Assembly: GCA_001898425.1 (NCBI GenBank)
Contig: MKTV01000045.1
Span: 152,662 to 216,661 of the forward strand
Length of the DNA stretch: 64,000 nucleotides
Direction: 5' to 3'
DNA from: Rhodospirillales bacterium 69-11
Lineage (GTDB): Bacteria; Pseudomonadota; Alphaproteobacteria; Acetobacterales; Acetobacteraceae
Made by a program: the position numbers and the translations under genes. Below, in pieces: positions 28,353 to 37,302 of the stretch; position 1 is the first letter of the stretch; each line of letters opens with the position of its first letter. A model generated the notes under the pieces. That model had not been told where the DNA came from. It made no database searches and worked only from the letters and a program-made list of their open reading frames with translations.

Positions 28353-29426
28353 ATGAAACGCCTGCTGGTCCTGCTCGTCCTGCTGGCCGCGATCGGCGGC
28401 GGCTACGTCTATTGGGAAAAGACGACCTCGAAAGCCCCGGTCGCGGCGTCGCAGCCGCCGGTCAGCGTCTCGACCGTGCCCGTGAAGATCGCGCCGATGG
28501 TGGACAGCATCGCGGCCTACGGCAACCTCGTCTCCCGCCGCGCGGTGAACCTCTCGCCTGAGACTCCCGGCGTGGTGCGGGAGATCCTGTTCGCCGACGG
28601 GCAGAAGGTTTCGCCCGGCGCGCCGCTCGTGCGCATGGATAGCAGCATCGCCGAGGCGCAGCTGCAGTCGGCCCGCGCGCAGGCCGACACCGACATGCAG
28701 AATCTCCGCCGCATCCAGACGCTCGCGCGGCAGGGACTCGATTCGACGTCCTCGCTCGAACAGGCGCAGTCGCGCGCCTCGGCCTCCCAGGCGGACGTGA
28801 AGATCAACGAGCGCAAGCTCTGGCAGCTCACGCTGCGGGCCCCGTTCGCCGGCACACTCGGCTCGCGCAAGGTGGATGTCGGCGCCTTCGTCAATGGCGG
28901 CGAGACGATCGTGCGGCTCGAGGACACGAGCGAGCTGCAGATCGAGTTCCGGATGCCGAGCGAGGTGGCGCCGAAGGTGCATGAGCGCATGCCGGTGCAT
29001 ATCACGCTGCCCGGCAGTGACGAGGCGCTCACCGGCGCGCTCACTTTCATCGACCCCACCGTCTCGACCGACACGCGGTCGGTCCTGTTGCGCGCGGTGG
29101 TGGAGAACCAGACCACCGCGGTGCGGCCCGGCCTGTTCGTGAAGGTGGCGCTGGACCTGGCGGTCCACCCGGAGGCGCTGGTCGTGCCGGTCGACGCGAT
29201 CACGAGCGAGCTTGCCTCGGCCTATGTCTTCGTCGTGGACGACAAGTCGGTGGCCCGCAAGCGGACGGTGACGCTGGGCCTCAGCGACGGTTCGCAGGTC
29301 GAGGTGCTCGACGGCCTGCGGGCCGGCGACGCGGTCGTCACGATCGGCCAGTTCCGCCTGCGTGACGGCGATACCGTGAAGGTCGTGCCGGCGGACGAGG
29401 GCAAGGCCGCGAAGGGCGCGACCTGA
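28353..29426 (+). CDS. RND efflux periplasmic adaptor (membrane fusion protein)
   Basis: The 357-residue product is an HlyD/AcrA-family adaptor. It has an N-terminal membrane anchor (MKRLLVLLVLLAAIGGGYVYW), a biotinyl-lipoyl-like segment (VSRRAVNLSPETPGVVREIL), a helical hairpin region and LRAPFAGTLGSRKVDVGAFV. The beta-barrel IEFRMPSEVAPKV and a C-terminal membrane-proximal part close it. It links the inner-membrane pump to the outer-membrane channel. The stop overlaps the pump start (TGATG), the standard adaptor-pump-channel order. The substrates are unknown; the adaptor has no lipobox, being anchored by a helix. Confidence 0.93.
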   Translation: MKRLLVLLVLLAAIGGGYVYWEKTTSKAPVAASQPPVSVSTVPVKIAPMVDSIAAYGNLVSRRAVNLSPETPGVVREILFADGQKVSPGAPLVRMDSSIAEAQLQSARAQADTDMQNLRRIQTLARQGLDSTSSLEQAQSRASASQADVKINERKLWQLTLRAPFAGTLGSRKVDVGAFVNGGETIVRLEDTSELQIEFRMPSEVAPKVHERMPVHITLPGSDEALTGALTFIDPTVSTDTRSVLLRAVVENQTTAVRPGLFVKVALDLAVHPEALVVPVDAITSELASAYVFVVDDKSVARKRTVTLGLSDGSQVEVLDGLRAGDAVVTIGQFRLRDGDTVKVVPADEGKAAKGAT

Positions 29427-32400
29427 TGTGGCTCTCCAATTTCTGCATCCGCCGGCCCGTCTTCACCATCGTCATCAACCTGATGCTGATGGTGATGGGG
29501 CTCTGGTCGGTGCAGAATCTGCAGATCCGCCAGTTCCCCCGCCTCGTGCTGCCCAGCGTCACCGTGGTGACCGCGCTCGCCGGCGCGGACCCCGAACTGA
29601 TCGAACGTGAGGTCACCGCGCAGCTCGAAGCGGCGATCGGCGCGGCCTCGGGCATCGAGACGATGACTTCGACGAGCCAGGCGGGGCTCAGCACCATCCA
29701 GGTGAACTTCAACGCCGGGGTCGATCCGAACGCCGCGCTGAACGACGTGCGCGCCAAGGTGTCGGCGGCGCAGGGCAAGCTGCCGCCCGGCATCATCCCG
29801 CCGGTGATCACCCAGGTCAGTACCGATGGGCAGCCGGTGCTGTACCTCGCCTTCGCGGATGCGAGCCTGAGCGACATGGCGGTGACCGCCTTCGTGCAGC
29901 GGGAGATGGTGCCGCGGCTGACCGGCATCCCCGGCGTGGCCCAGGCACAGCTGATCGGCGACCGGAAATACGCGATCCGCCTGCAGCTCGATCCGGTGCG
30001 GATGGCCGCGTACGGCGTGACCGTGCAGGACGTGAAGACGGCGCTGACCGAACAGAACATCGAGACGCCGGGCGGGCAGATCCGCCGCACCCAGGATTCG
30101 GTCTCCGTGCTGGTCGACACCTCGCTCGACGACCCGGCCGAGTTCAACGGCATGACGCTGCGCCGCGGCAGGGACGGGTTCCTGATCCGCCTGTCCGATA
30201 TTGGCAAGGCGGTGGTCGGCCCCGACCAGACGCTCACCACCTTCCGCTACGGCGGCAAGTCGGCCGTGGCGGTAGGGCTGGTGCCGCAATCCACCGCCAA
30301 CCCGCTGGATATCAGCGCGGCCGCCAATGCGATGCTGCCGGAGCTGCGGGCCGCGGCGCCGCCCGGCATGGTGATCGAGAATTCCTTCGACACCTCGGGG
30401 CCCGTGAAGGATTCGGTCGAGGAAGTCGCCAAGACCGTCTTCATCGCGACCGCCCTCGTGCTGCTGGTGATCCTGGGTTTCATCGGCTCGCTGCGCACCA
30501 GCCTAATCCCGATGGTCACCATCCCGCTCTCGCTGCTGGGCACGCTGGTCTTCGCCGACCTGCTGGGATTCTCCATCAACATCTTCTCCCTGCTCGCGAT
30601 GGTGCTGGCGGTCGGGCTCGTGGTCGACGACGCGATCGTCGAGGTGGAGAACGTGCAGCGCCACGTCGATGCCGGCATGAGTGCGATGGACGCCACCTTC
30701 AAGGGCAGCCAGGAGGTGGGGTTCGCGGTGATCGCGACCACCATCACGCTGGCCTCGGTGTTCGCCCCGATGGGGCTGGCCGGCGGCACGATCGGGCAGA
30801 TCTTCCGCGAGTTCGCCTTCACGCTGGCGATCGCCATCCTGCTGTCGGGCTTCATCGCCCGCACGCTCTCGCCGATGATGTGCGGGCGTTTCGTCTATCC
30901 GCAGCACCCCGGCGGCTACGCGGCCTGGATCACGCGGCAGACCGATCGCGTGGCGCAGGCGTACCGGCGGATGATCATGCGGGTGCTCGATCATCGCTGG
31001 GTGGTCGTGTTGGGCGTGGTCGCGGTGATTGCGCTGACCGGCTTCGTGGCCGGCAAGATCCCCGGATCGGTGTCGGCCAACGAGGACAATGCCTACGTGG
31101 TGCTGAAGTTCGATGCACCGCCCACCGCGAGCCTCGCCTACATCGCCGACTGGACCTCCCGGGCCGAGGCGATCATGAAGCGTGATCCCGACGTCGCCTC
31201 CACGCTCGTGATGATCGGCATGCCGCTGCAGAACGAGGCGATGTCGATCGTCTCGTTCAAGCCCTGGGGCGAGCGCAGCCGCACCTCGACCCAGATCACC
31301 AACGACATCATGGCCAAGCTCGCCGAACTGCCCGGCCTGTTGCCGACGATCTACGCCTCCGACCCGCTGGCGGGCGTGGGCGGCGGGCAGCCGGTGCAAT
31401 GGATCCTGGAGACGTCGAACGACTACCAGTCCCTTGCCGCGGCGGCAGGGGCGGTGATCGATGCCAGCCGCCACGCCAAGTCGGTGCAGAACGTCACCGT
31501 CGACCTGCACATGAACACGCCGAAGGTGATGGTCGCGGTCGACCGCGCCGCGGCTGCCGACGTGGGCGTGCCGGTCGCGACGATCGGGGCGACGATCCAA
31601 TCGCTGTTCGGTGGCCAGCGCGCCTCCACCTTCGTCTACCGCGGCGACATCTACAACGTCATCATCGAGCTGCCCGCCGACCTGGCGGCCAAGTCGGCCA
31701 CGCTCGACAGCGTCTACGTCACGAGCCGCAGCGGCGACCTGATCCCGCTGCGCTCGATGATCGACATCACCCATGGCGCGGGCGCGGCCGTGCTCGCACG
31801 CACCGACCAGCTCAACTCCGCGACCCTGGGCGCGGATCCGGTGCCCGGACACAGCGTGCAGGAAGCGACGGCGGAGCTGAAGGAGATCGCGCAATCCGTG
31901 CTGCCGCCCGGCGTGCGGATCACCGGCAGCGCGGCGGTGAAGGCGATGGAGCAGTCGGCCGCCGGCATGGGCCTGGTGATGCTGCTGGCGATCGTCTTCA
32001 TCTACCTGGTGCTGAGCGCGCAGTTCGAGAGCTTCCGCGACCCGGTGATCATCCTGACGATCGTGCCGCTGACGATCTGCGGCGCCATCGTCGGGCTGTT
32101 CCTGTTCGGCGGCACCTACAATCTCTACAGCGGCATCGGCTTCATCGCCCTGGTCGGGCTCATCGCCAAGCACGGCATCCTGATCGTGGAATTCACCAAC
32201 CAGCTGCGCGACCAGGGCATGAGCCTGCACGACGCGCTGGTCGAGGCGGCGACCCTGCGGTTCCGCCCCATCATCATGACCACGATCGCGACGGTGCTGG
32301 GCGCGATCCCGCTGGCGCTCGCCACCGGTGCGGGGGCAGGGGGGAGGTCGGAGATCGGCATCGTGCTCACTGCCGGCATGAGCTTCGGCACGCTTGTCTC

Positions 32401-32518
32401 GCTGTTCATCCTGCCGGCGTTCTACTCGCTGCTGGCGAAGCGCGTCCGCCACCCGCTGGTACCGGTCCCGGACTTCCTGTTGACGGACGCGACGATGGGC
32501 AAGCATGCGGCTGAATAA
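29426..32518 (+). CDS. RND-family multidrug efflux pump (HAE1/AcrB-like permease)
   Basis: The 1030-residue protein has the RND pattern: MWLSNFCIRRPVFTIVINLM, one helix, a large periplasmic loop, six helices, and the same again. The proton-relay acids lie in LAVGLVVDDAIVEVENV and the partner Lys in LVGLIAKHGILIVEFTNQ. It exports hydrophobic compounds using the proton gradient. It overlaps the adaptor by one base and the TolC-like gene by 14 nt, so the three form a coupled operon. No local regulator (TetR/LysR) is present. Confidence 0.95.
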   Translation: MWLSNFCIRRPVFTIVINLMLMVMGLWSVQNLQIRQFPRLVLPSVTVVTALAGADPELIEREVTAQLEAAIGAASGIETMTSTSQAGLSTIQVNFNAGVDPNAALNDVRAKVSAAQGKLPPGIIPPVITQVSTDGQPVLYLAFADASLSDMAVTAFVQREMVPRLTGIPGVAQAQLIGDRKYAIRLQLDPVRMAAYGVTVQDVKTALTEQNIETPGGQIRRTQDSVSVLVDTSLDDPAEFNGMTLRRGRDGFLIRLSDIGKAVVGPDQTLTTFRYGGKSAVAVGLVPQSTANPLDISAAANAMLPELRAAAPPGMVIENSFDTSGPVKDSVEEVAKTVFIATALVLLVILGFIGSLRTSLIPMVTIPLSLLGTLVFADLLGFSINIFSLLAMVLAVGLVVDDAIVEVENVQRHVDAGMSAMDATFKGSQEVGFAVIATTITLASVFAPMGLAGGTIGQIFREFAFTLAIAILLSGFIARTLSPMMCGRFVYPQHPGGYAAWITRQTDRVAQAYRRMIMRVLDHRWVVVLGVVAVIALTGFVAGKIPGSVSANEDNAYVVLKFDAPPTASLAYIADWTSRAEAIMKRDPDVASTLVMIGMPLQNEAMSIVSFKPWGERSRTSTQITNDIMAKLAELPGLLPTIYASDPLAGVGGGQPVQWILETSNDYQSLAAAAGAVIDASRHAKSVQNVTVDLHMNTPKVMVAVDRAAAADVGVPVATIGATIQSLFGGQRASTFVYRGDIYNVIIELPADLAAKSATLDSVYVTSRSGDLIPLRSMIDITHGAGAAVLARTDQLNSATLGADPVPGHSVQEATAELKEIAQSVLPPGVRITGSAAVKAMEQSAAGMGLVMLLAIVFIYLVLSAQFESFRDPVIILTIVPLTICGAIVGLFLFGGTYNLYSGIGFIALVGLIAKHGILIVEFTNQLRDQGMSLHDALVEAATLRFRPIIMTTIATVLGAIPLALATGAGAGGRSEIGIVLTAGMSFGTLVSLFILPAFYSLLAKRVRHPLVPVPDFLLTDATMGKHAAE

Positions 32519-33944
32519 GCGCGACTCACGGTCCGGCGCCCCGGACCGTCCGCATCATGCGCCCGCGCCTGCGCCGCTGGCACCGCGCCCGCGCCGCGTC
32601 TGGCTGGTGGCCCTCGGCATGCTGGCGCTGACGGTCCGCCCCGCTTCCGCCGACACGCTGCAGGACGCGCTCGCGCATGCCTACGCCTACAACACCGATC
32701 TGGTCGCAGCGCGCGCGCATCTGCGCAGCGTGGACGAGCAGGTGCCCCAGGCGCTGTCCGGCTGGCGGCCGTCGGTCACGGTGAATGGCGGCAGCGGCTA
32801 CCAGACGTTCAACACCAACACGAGCCGGCTGATCCCCGCGCCGTTCGGCTACCAGCAGTACTACATCGGCGGCAACGTGCAGCTAAAGCAGCCGCTCTAT
32901 TCCGGCGGCGGCACGGTGGCCGGCGTCGCGCAGGCCGAAGCGAACGTGCGCGCCGCGCGCGCGGACCTGCTGGGCACCGAGCAGACCGTGCTGATGAACG
33001 CGGCGACGGCGTATGACGACGTGCTGCGCAGCCGCGCGCTGACCGCGCTGAACCGCGAGATCGAGGTGCTGCTGCGCCGGAAGCTGCGCGAGATCACCAT
33101 CCGCAAGGACGCGGGCCAGCTCACGCAGACCGATATCGACCAGACCGCAAGCCGCCTGGCCGCGGCGTCCGCCAACCGCATCACCGCCGAGGGCAATCTC
33201 GCCGCGGCCGATGCGCGCTTCATCGCCGCCGTCGGCCGCCCGCCGCAGGAGGGCATGGCGGTGCATGGGCTGCCGCCGATCATGCCGCGGAATGTCGGGG
33301 AGGCGATCCGCCTCGCCGAGGCGAACAGCCCGACCGTGATTGCGAGCCTGTTCCGCCTGGATGCGGCGCAGCAGGCGATCACCGTCGCCCGCGCCTCGCT
33401 GATGCCCAATCTCAGCCTGCAGGCCCAGGCGGGCAAGGATCAGGGGCAGAGCGTGCCGACGGTGGCGACGAACTCCGCGAGCCTGACGCTCAACCTCAGC
33501 GTGCCGATCTACCAGGGCGGCGCCGCCTCCTCCAAGCTGCGCCAGGCCAAGGCCGATGCGGCGGAATCGCAGATCAAGACGCTGAGTTCCCGCCGCGATG
33601 CGCGGAAGAACGCCGAGGCGGCCTTCGCCACCTGGCGCGCCGCGGTGGACCGGCTCGCCCAGGAGCAGATCCAGGTCAAGCTCGCCGAATCCGCCTATGA
33701 CGGCGTGCGCAAGGAAGCCGCGCTCGGGGCCAAATCCACGTTCGAGCTGCTGGGCCAGTTGCAGGAACTGTTCAACGCCCGCACCAACGAGGTGCAGGCG
33801 CGCTACGACGTCTCCTCCAACGCCTATCAGCTCCTGGTGGCGATCGGCCGGTTCACTGCCGCCGACCTGCGGCTGCGGGTGCAGGCGTTCGACCCGACCG
33901 AGAACTACAACCAGGTGCGCAACGCCGCGTCGCCCTTTCCCTGA
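32505..33944 (+). CDS. TolC-family outer-membrane efflux channel
   Basis: The 479-residue product is a TolC-family protein. A long positively charged N-terminus leads into a signal segment (VWLVALGMLALTVRPASA), then DTLQDALAHAYAYNTDLVAARAHLR. Two coiled-coil repeats follow with NVQLKQPLYSGGGTVAGVAQAEANV and LNLSVPIYQGGAASSKLRQAKADA, the two conserved turn strands. The ATG at 32505 lies inside the pump gene; an internal start at the hydrophobic segment is possible and would give a more usual signal peptide. It supplies the outer-membrane duct for the efflux system upstream. Confidence 0.93.
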   Translation: MRLNKRDSRSGAPDRPHHAPAPAPLAPRPRRVWLVALGMLALTVRPASADTLQDALAHAYAYNTDLVAARAHLRSVDEQVPQALSGWRPSVTVNGGSGYQTFNTNTSRLIPAPFGYQQYYIGGNVQLKQPLYSGGGTVAGVAQAEANVRAARADLLGTEQTVLMNAATAYDDVLRSRALTALNREIEVLLRRKLREITIRKDAGQLTQTDIDQTASRLAAASANRITAEGNLAAADARFIAAVGRPPQEGMAVHGLPPIMPRNVGEAIRLAEANSPTVIASLFRLDAAQQAITVARASLMPNLSLQAQAGKDQGQSVPTVATNSASLTLNLSVPIYQGGAASSKLRQAKADAAESQIKTLSSRRDARKNAEAAFATWRAAVDRLAQEQIQVKLAESAYDGVRKEAALGAKSTFELLGQLQELFNARTNEVQARYDVSSNAYQLLVAIGRFTAADLRLRVQAFDPTENYNQVRNAASPFP

Positions 33945-33990
33945 ACGAGGCATCCCGAGGTTCCTCGAACGACGCATCCCGAGGTCCCTC
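33943..33990 (+). repeat. Tandem 24-bp repeat at the end of the efflux operon
   Basis: Two copies (33943-33966 and 33967-33990) of GAACGA(G/C)GCATCCCGAGGT(T/C)CCTC start at the TolC-like stop codon. Each contains a CGAGG/CCTCG stem, so the pair may act as a terminator or mRNA-stabilising double stem. The rest of the gap to 34230 shows no gene. Confidence 0.55.
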
Positions 33991-34230
33991 GCGGCTGATG
34001 CGGCCTGACCCACGCGGCTGGGCGGCGCCGGCGCACGCTGCTCAACGCCGCTGCAGCACGCCACGGGACGGCGCTGCCGCCCACCCCTGCGTGGCGCGGC
34101 GCTGCCGCAGCGCAGCAACGGTTCTGCTTTACCTCCCGCGGTCCGGGGTCGAATACTCGGCCGCAAGGCCCCGATCTACCGGTCGCGACGGGGCCGTCAA
34201 ACGCGGCCGGTCCATGGGAGGATGACGAGC

Positions 34231-35577
34231 ATGACGATCACGCGACGCGAGTCTCTTGCGTTGAGCGTGGCGGCCGCCGCCGCCGCCACGCTGCCGATCC
34301 GAAACGCAAGTGCCGCCCCCGACGACGTGCCCACCGCCAAGGTCAAGCCGCTGCACTACGACCTCGAGAAGGGCGCCGAACTGCGCGTCCTGCGGCCGGC
34401 CAAGTTCATCGACCCCGACGAGGTGTACTGGCGGGAGAATACCAAGAAATATACGGATGCGACCGGCGTCCCGGTGCGCGTCGACTTCGTGAGCTGGGAG
34501 GATATTCGCCCGCAGACCGCGGTCGTCGCCAATACCGGCGCGGGCCCGGACATCGTGATCGGCTTCAGTTCCGATCCGCAGATCTATGCGTCCAAGATCG
34601 CCGACATGACCGACCTCGCCAGCTACCTGGGCGACAAATACGGCGGGTGGCAGGAACTCGCGGTGCTCTACGGGACCAAGTGGGGCACGAAGAACTGGAT
34701 CTCGATACCGATCGGCGGCGGCGCGGGCCCGGTGGTGTACCGCCAATCCTGGGTCAAGGAAGCCGGATACGACCGGATCCCGGATGACCATCAGGGCTTC
34801 CTGCAGCTGTGCCAGAAGCTGCAGAAGGCTGGGCATCCCTGCGGCTTCTCGCTGGGGCACGCGCTGGGCGATGCGAACGGCTTCGCGAACTGGCTGCTGT
34901 GGTCGCACAACGCGATGCTGGTGGACGAGAAGGGGCACATCGCGCTCGACTCGAAGGAGACGATCGCTGCGCTGAAATACGCCACCGAACTGCAGAAGAC
35001 GATGGTGCCGGGCACGCTGTCCTGGAACGACTCGGGCAACAACAAGGCCTATGCGGCAGGGGAGATCGGGCTGACCTTCAACGGCGTGTCCATCTACTAC
35101 TTCCTCAAGAGTTCCCAGGATCCGCGGCTGCAGGAGATGGCCAAGGACACGCAGCATCAGGTGCTGCCGAAGGGGATCGCGTCGCGTTCCCCCATGTCGG
35201 CGACGCCGATGAACGCGATGGTCTTCAAGCACACGAAATACCCGAATGCGGCGAAGGACTACCTGCGCTTCATGATGGAGGCCGACCAGTATGGGCCGTG
35301 GCTGTCCAACTGCATCGGCTACTGGTCGAATTCGCTGAAGGCGTATTCGAAGATGAAGTTCTGGACGGAGGATCCGAAGCTCGCCCCGTATGCGGCCGGC
35401 ATGGATACGCCGTTCTACGACGGGTACAAGGGGCCGGTGACGTCCGCGTCGTCGGCGGTGACGGCGAACTACACGGTGGTGGACATGTTCGCCTCGGTCG
35501 CCACGGGCAACGCGACGCCGGAAGCGGCGGCCAAGCGCGCGGCGCAGCAGGCGGCGCGGTACTACAAGACGAGCTGA
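34231..35577 (+). CDS. Extracellular solute-binding protein, family 1 (sugar-type ABC transporter)
   Basis: The 448-residue product has a Tat-like signal (TITRRESLALSVAAAAAATL...NASA) and the fold of family-1 binding proteins: TGVPVRVDFVSWEDIRPQ, TGAGPDIVIGF and ISIPIGGGAGPVVYRQSWVKEAG. The late segment YAAGEIGLTFNGVSIYYFL is also typical. An ATG three codons upstream (34222) exists, but GGGAGG is only 0-1 nt before it; 34231 gives a good spacing of 9 nt. No permease or ATPase gene is next to it, so it either works with a distant transporter or is an orphan. Ligand class (sugar, polyol, glycerol-phosphate) is inferred from family only. Confidence 0.85.
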   Translation: MTITRRESLALSVAAAAAATLPIRNASAAPDDVPTAKVKPLHYDLEKGAELRVLRPAKFIDPDEVYWRENTKKYTDATGVPVRVDFVSWEDIRPQTAVVANTGAGPDIVIGFSSDPQIYASKIADMTDLASYLGDKYGGWQELAVLYGTKWGTKNWISIPIGGGAGPVVYRQSWVKEAGYDRIPDDHQGFLQLCQKLQKAGHPCGFSLGHALGDANGFANWLLWSHNAMLVDEKGHIALDSKETIAALKYATELQKTMVPGTLSWNDSGNNKAYAAGEIGLTFNGVSIYYFLKSSQDPRLQEMAKDTQHQVLPKGIASRSPMSATPMNAMVFKHTKYPNAAKDYLRFMMEADQYGPWLSNCIGYWSNSLKAYSKMKFWTEDPKLAPYAAGMDTPFYDGYKGPVTSASSAVTANYTVVDMFASVATGNATPEAAAKRAAQQAARYYKTS

Positions 35578-35820
35578 GTGGGAGACGGGGGAGGGGCCTG
35601 ACTCTTCTCCCGGGTTCGTTCCTCGAGGCGCCCTGGTTCGCGCCTCGAGGGCGGCTCGCCAAGCGGGTCGCTTCGGCATCGCGCCGCCACGGAGTTGACG
35701 CCCAGACGCACCCTCCCGCCCGGCTCATCTTCCTCCCCGGCGCACCCTCCCACCCCAAACGTACCTCCTCCCACCGGCACCCTCTACCGTCGCGCGGGCC
35801 GACCCGTCAGAATGTGAGGG

Positions 35821-37014
35821 ATGGAAATCGATCCGACCCAGGCCGAAGCCGCGCTCGCGGCGGAGATCGCCACCGCGGCGGCGGAGCGTACGCCGCTCCT
35901 CGTGCAGGGCAACGGCACGAAGCGCGGCATGCTGCGGCCGGTGCAGGCGGCGCGGACCCTCTCGGCCGCGCGGGAGAGCGGCATCACGCTCTACGCGCCG
36001 AAGGAGCTCATCCTCAGCGCCGCCGCCGGGACGCCGCTGCCGCAGATCGAGGCGGCGGTCGCGGCGGCCGGACAGCACCTGATCGCCGAACCCCCCGATC
36101 TCTCCGCGCTGCTCGGCAGCGGCGGGCAACCGCAGACGATCGGCGGCGTGGTGGCGACCAACCTCTCCGGTCCGCGCCGCGTCGCCTGGGGCGCGATGCG
36201 CGACCACGTCATGGGGCTGCGCGCCGTGACCGGCCGGGCGGAGGTGATCCATTCCGGCGGCCGGGTGCTGAAGAACGTGACGGGCCTCGATCTCTGCAAG
36301 CTGCTGACCGGGAGCCACGGCACGCTGGGGGTGATCACCGAGGTGACGCTCAAGGTCCTGCCGGCACCGGAGGCCACCGGCACGCTCGTCCTCCCGGAGG
36401 CGGACGCACGCGCCGGCGTGGCCGCGCTTTCGGCCGGTCTCGGCTCCCCTTACGGCGTCTCCGCCGCGGCCTGGCTGCCGGCCGACGCCGCCGATCGCGT
36501 GCCGGAGCTGGCGGGGGAGGGGGCGGTGGCACTGCTGCGCATCGAGGAGTTCGCCGCCTCCGTCGCCTATCGCGCCGCGAAGCTGCTGGCCGAACGGGGC
36601 GGGCGGGGCCGCATCCTGGACGATGCGACCTCCCGCGCGGTGTGGCGGGCGGTGCGGGATGCGGTGCCGCTGCCGGCGCGGCCCGAGGATGCGGTGTGGC
36701 GCGTCTCGGTCCGTCCCTCGGCCGGTCCCGCGGTCCTGGCCGGCGTGCCGGACGCGCGCGGGTTCCTCGACTGGGGCGGCGGGCTGGTCTGGCTGGCGGG
36801 ACCGGCGACCGAGGCGACGCATCGGGCCGTGGCGGCGGCGGCGCGCCAGGCGGGCGGCACCTGGATGCTGCTGCGCGGCCCCGAGACCCTGCGCAACGCC
36901 GTCGCGGTGATCCCGCCCGACCCCGAACCACTCGCCCGCATCGCCCAGCGGGTGAAGGCGGCGCTGGATCCCGCCGGTATCCTCAACCCCGGTCGGCTGC
37001 AGGCCGGCCTCTAG
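35821..37014 (+). CDS. glcE: Glycolate oxidase FAD-binding subunit
   Basis: GlcE is the second FAD-linked subunit of membrane-associated glycolate oxidase (glycolate to glyoxylate). The 397-residue product has a PCMH-type FAD-binding domain: LLVQGNGTKRG, LSAARESGITLYAPKELI and SGGQPQTIGGVVATNLSGPRR. The stretch VLKNVTGLDLCKLLTGSHGTLGVITEVTLKVLP and the C-terminal ILNPGRLQAGL are typical. ATG 35821 follows GTGAGGG. GlcD normally precedes glcE; here the preceding gene is an unrelated binding protein 243 nt away, so glcD must be elsewhere or replaced. Confidence 0.92.
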   Translation: MEIDPTQAEAALAAEIATAAAERTPLLVQGNGTKRGMLRPVQAARTLSAARESGITLYAPKELILSAAAGTPLPQIEAAVAAAGQHLIAEPPDLSALLGSGGQPQTIGGVVATNLSGPRRVAWGAMRDHVMGLRAVTGRAEVIHSGGRVLKNVTGLDLCKLLTGSHGTLGVITEVTLKVLPAPEATGTLVLPEADARAGVAALSAGLGSPYGVSAAAWLPADAADRVPELAGEGAVALLRIEEFAASVAYRAAKLLAERGGRGRILDDATSRAVWRAVRDAVPLPARPEDAVWRVSVRPSAGPAVLAGVPDARGFLDWGGGLVWLAGPATEATHRAVAAAARQAGGTWMLLRGPETLRNAVAVIPPDPEPLARIAQRVKAALDPAGILNPGRLQAGL

Positions 37015-37022
37015 GCACGCCC

Positions 37023-37301
37023 ATGTCCGTCCCCCACATCCCCTACGCGATCAACATCCTGCTCTGCCTGGCGGCGGTCCTGGTGGCGAACTACTGCTTC
37101 CGCGTGGCGAACCCGAAGGCGCGGGTGCTCAACAGATATCTCCCGATCTCGGTGGCGGGCATCGTGCTCGCCATCGTGAACATCTTCATGCGCGATCCTG
37201 CCGCATCCTTCTGGCTGTTCCTCGCCTCGCTGGCGTTGTTGGGAACGGCGGCCTACCAGATCCGCATCCTTCCCGAACGCGAGGACCCGGTTAGACGCTG
37301 A
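37023..37301 (+). CDS. Small integral membrane protein between glcE and glcF
   Basis: The 92-residue product has three hydrophobic segments (about residues 8-26, 42-57 and 62-78) with YCFRVANPKARVLNRYLP between the first two. I do not recognise a family. It sits 8 nt after glcE and 1 nt before glcF, so it must be co-transcribed with both. It may help anchor the glycolate oxidase complex to the membrane, but that is inference from position only. Confidence 0.7.
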   Translation: MSVPHIPYAINILLCLAAVLVANYCFRVANPKARVLNRYLPISVAGIVLAIVNIFMRDPAASFWLFLASLALLGTAAYQIRILPEREDPVRR

Positions 37302-37302
37302 C

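Noticed and set aside
34809-37301. A long frame overlapping the binding protein and glcE
   Set aside because: Only its last 92 codons make a sensible protein (37023-37301); the rest is an off-frame shadow of two confirmed genes.
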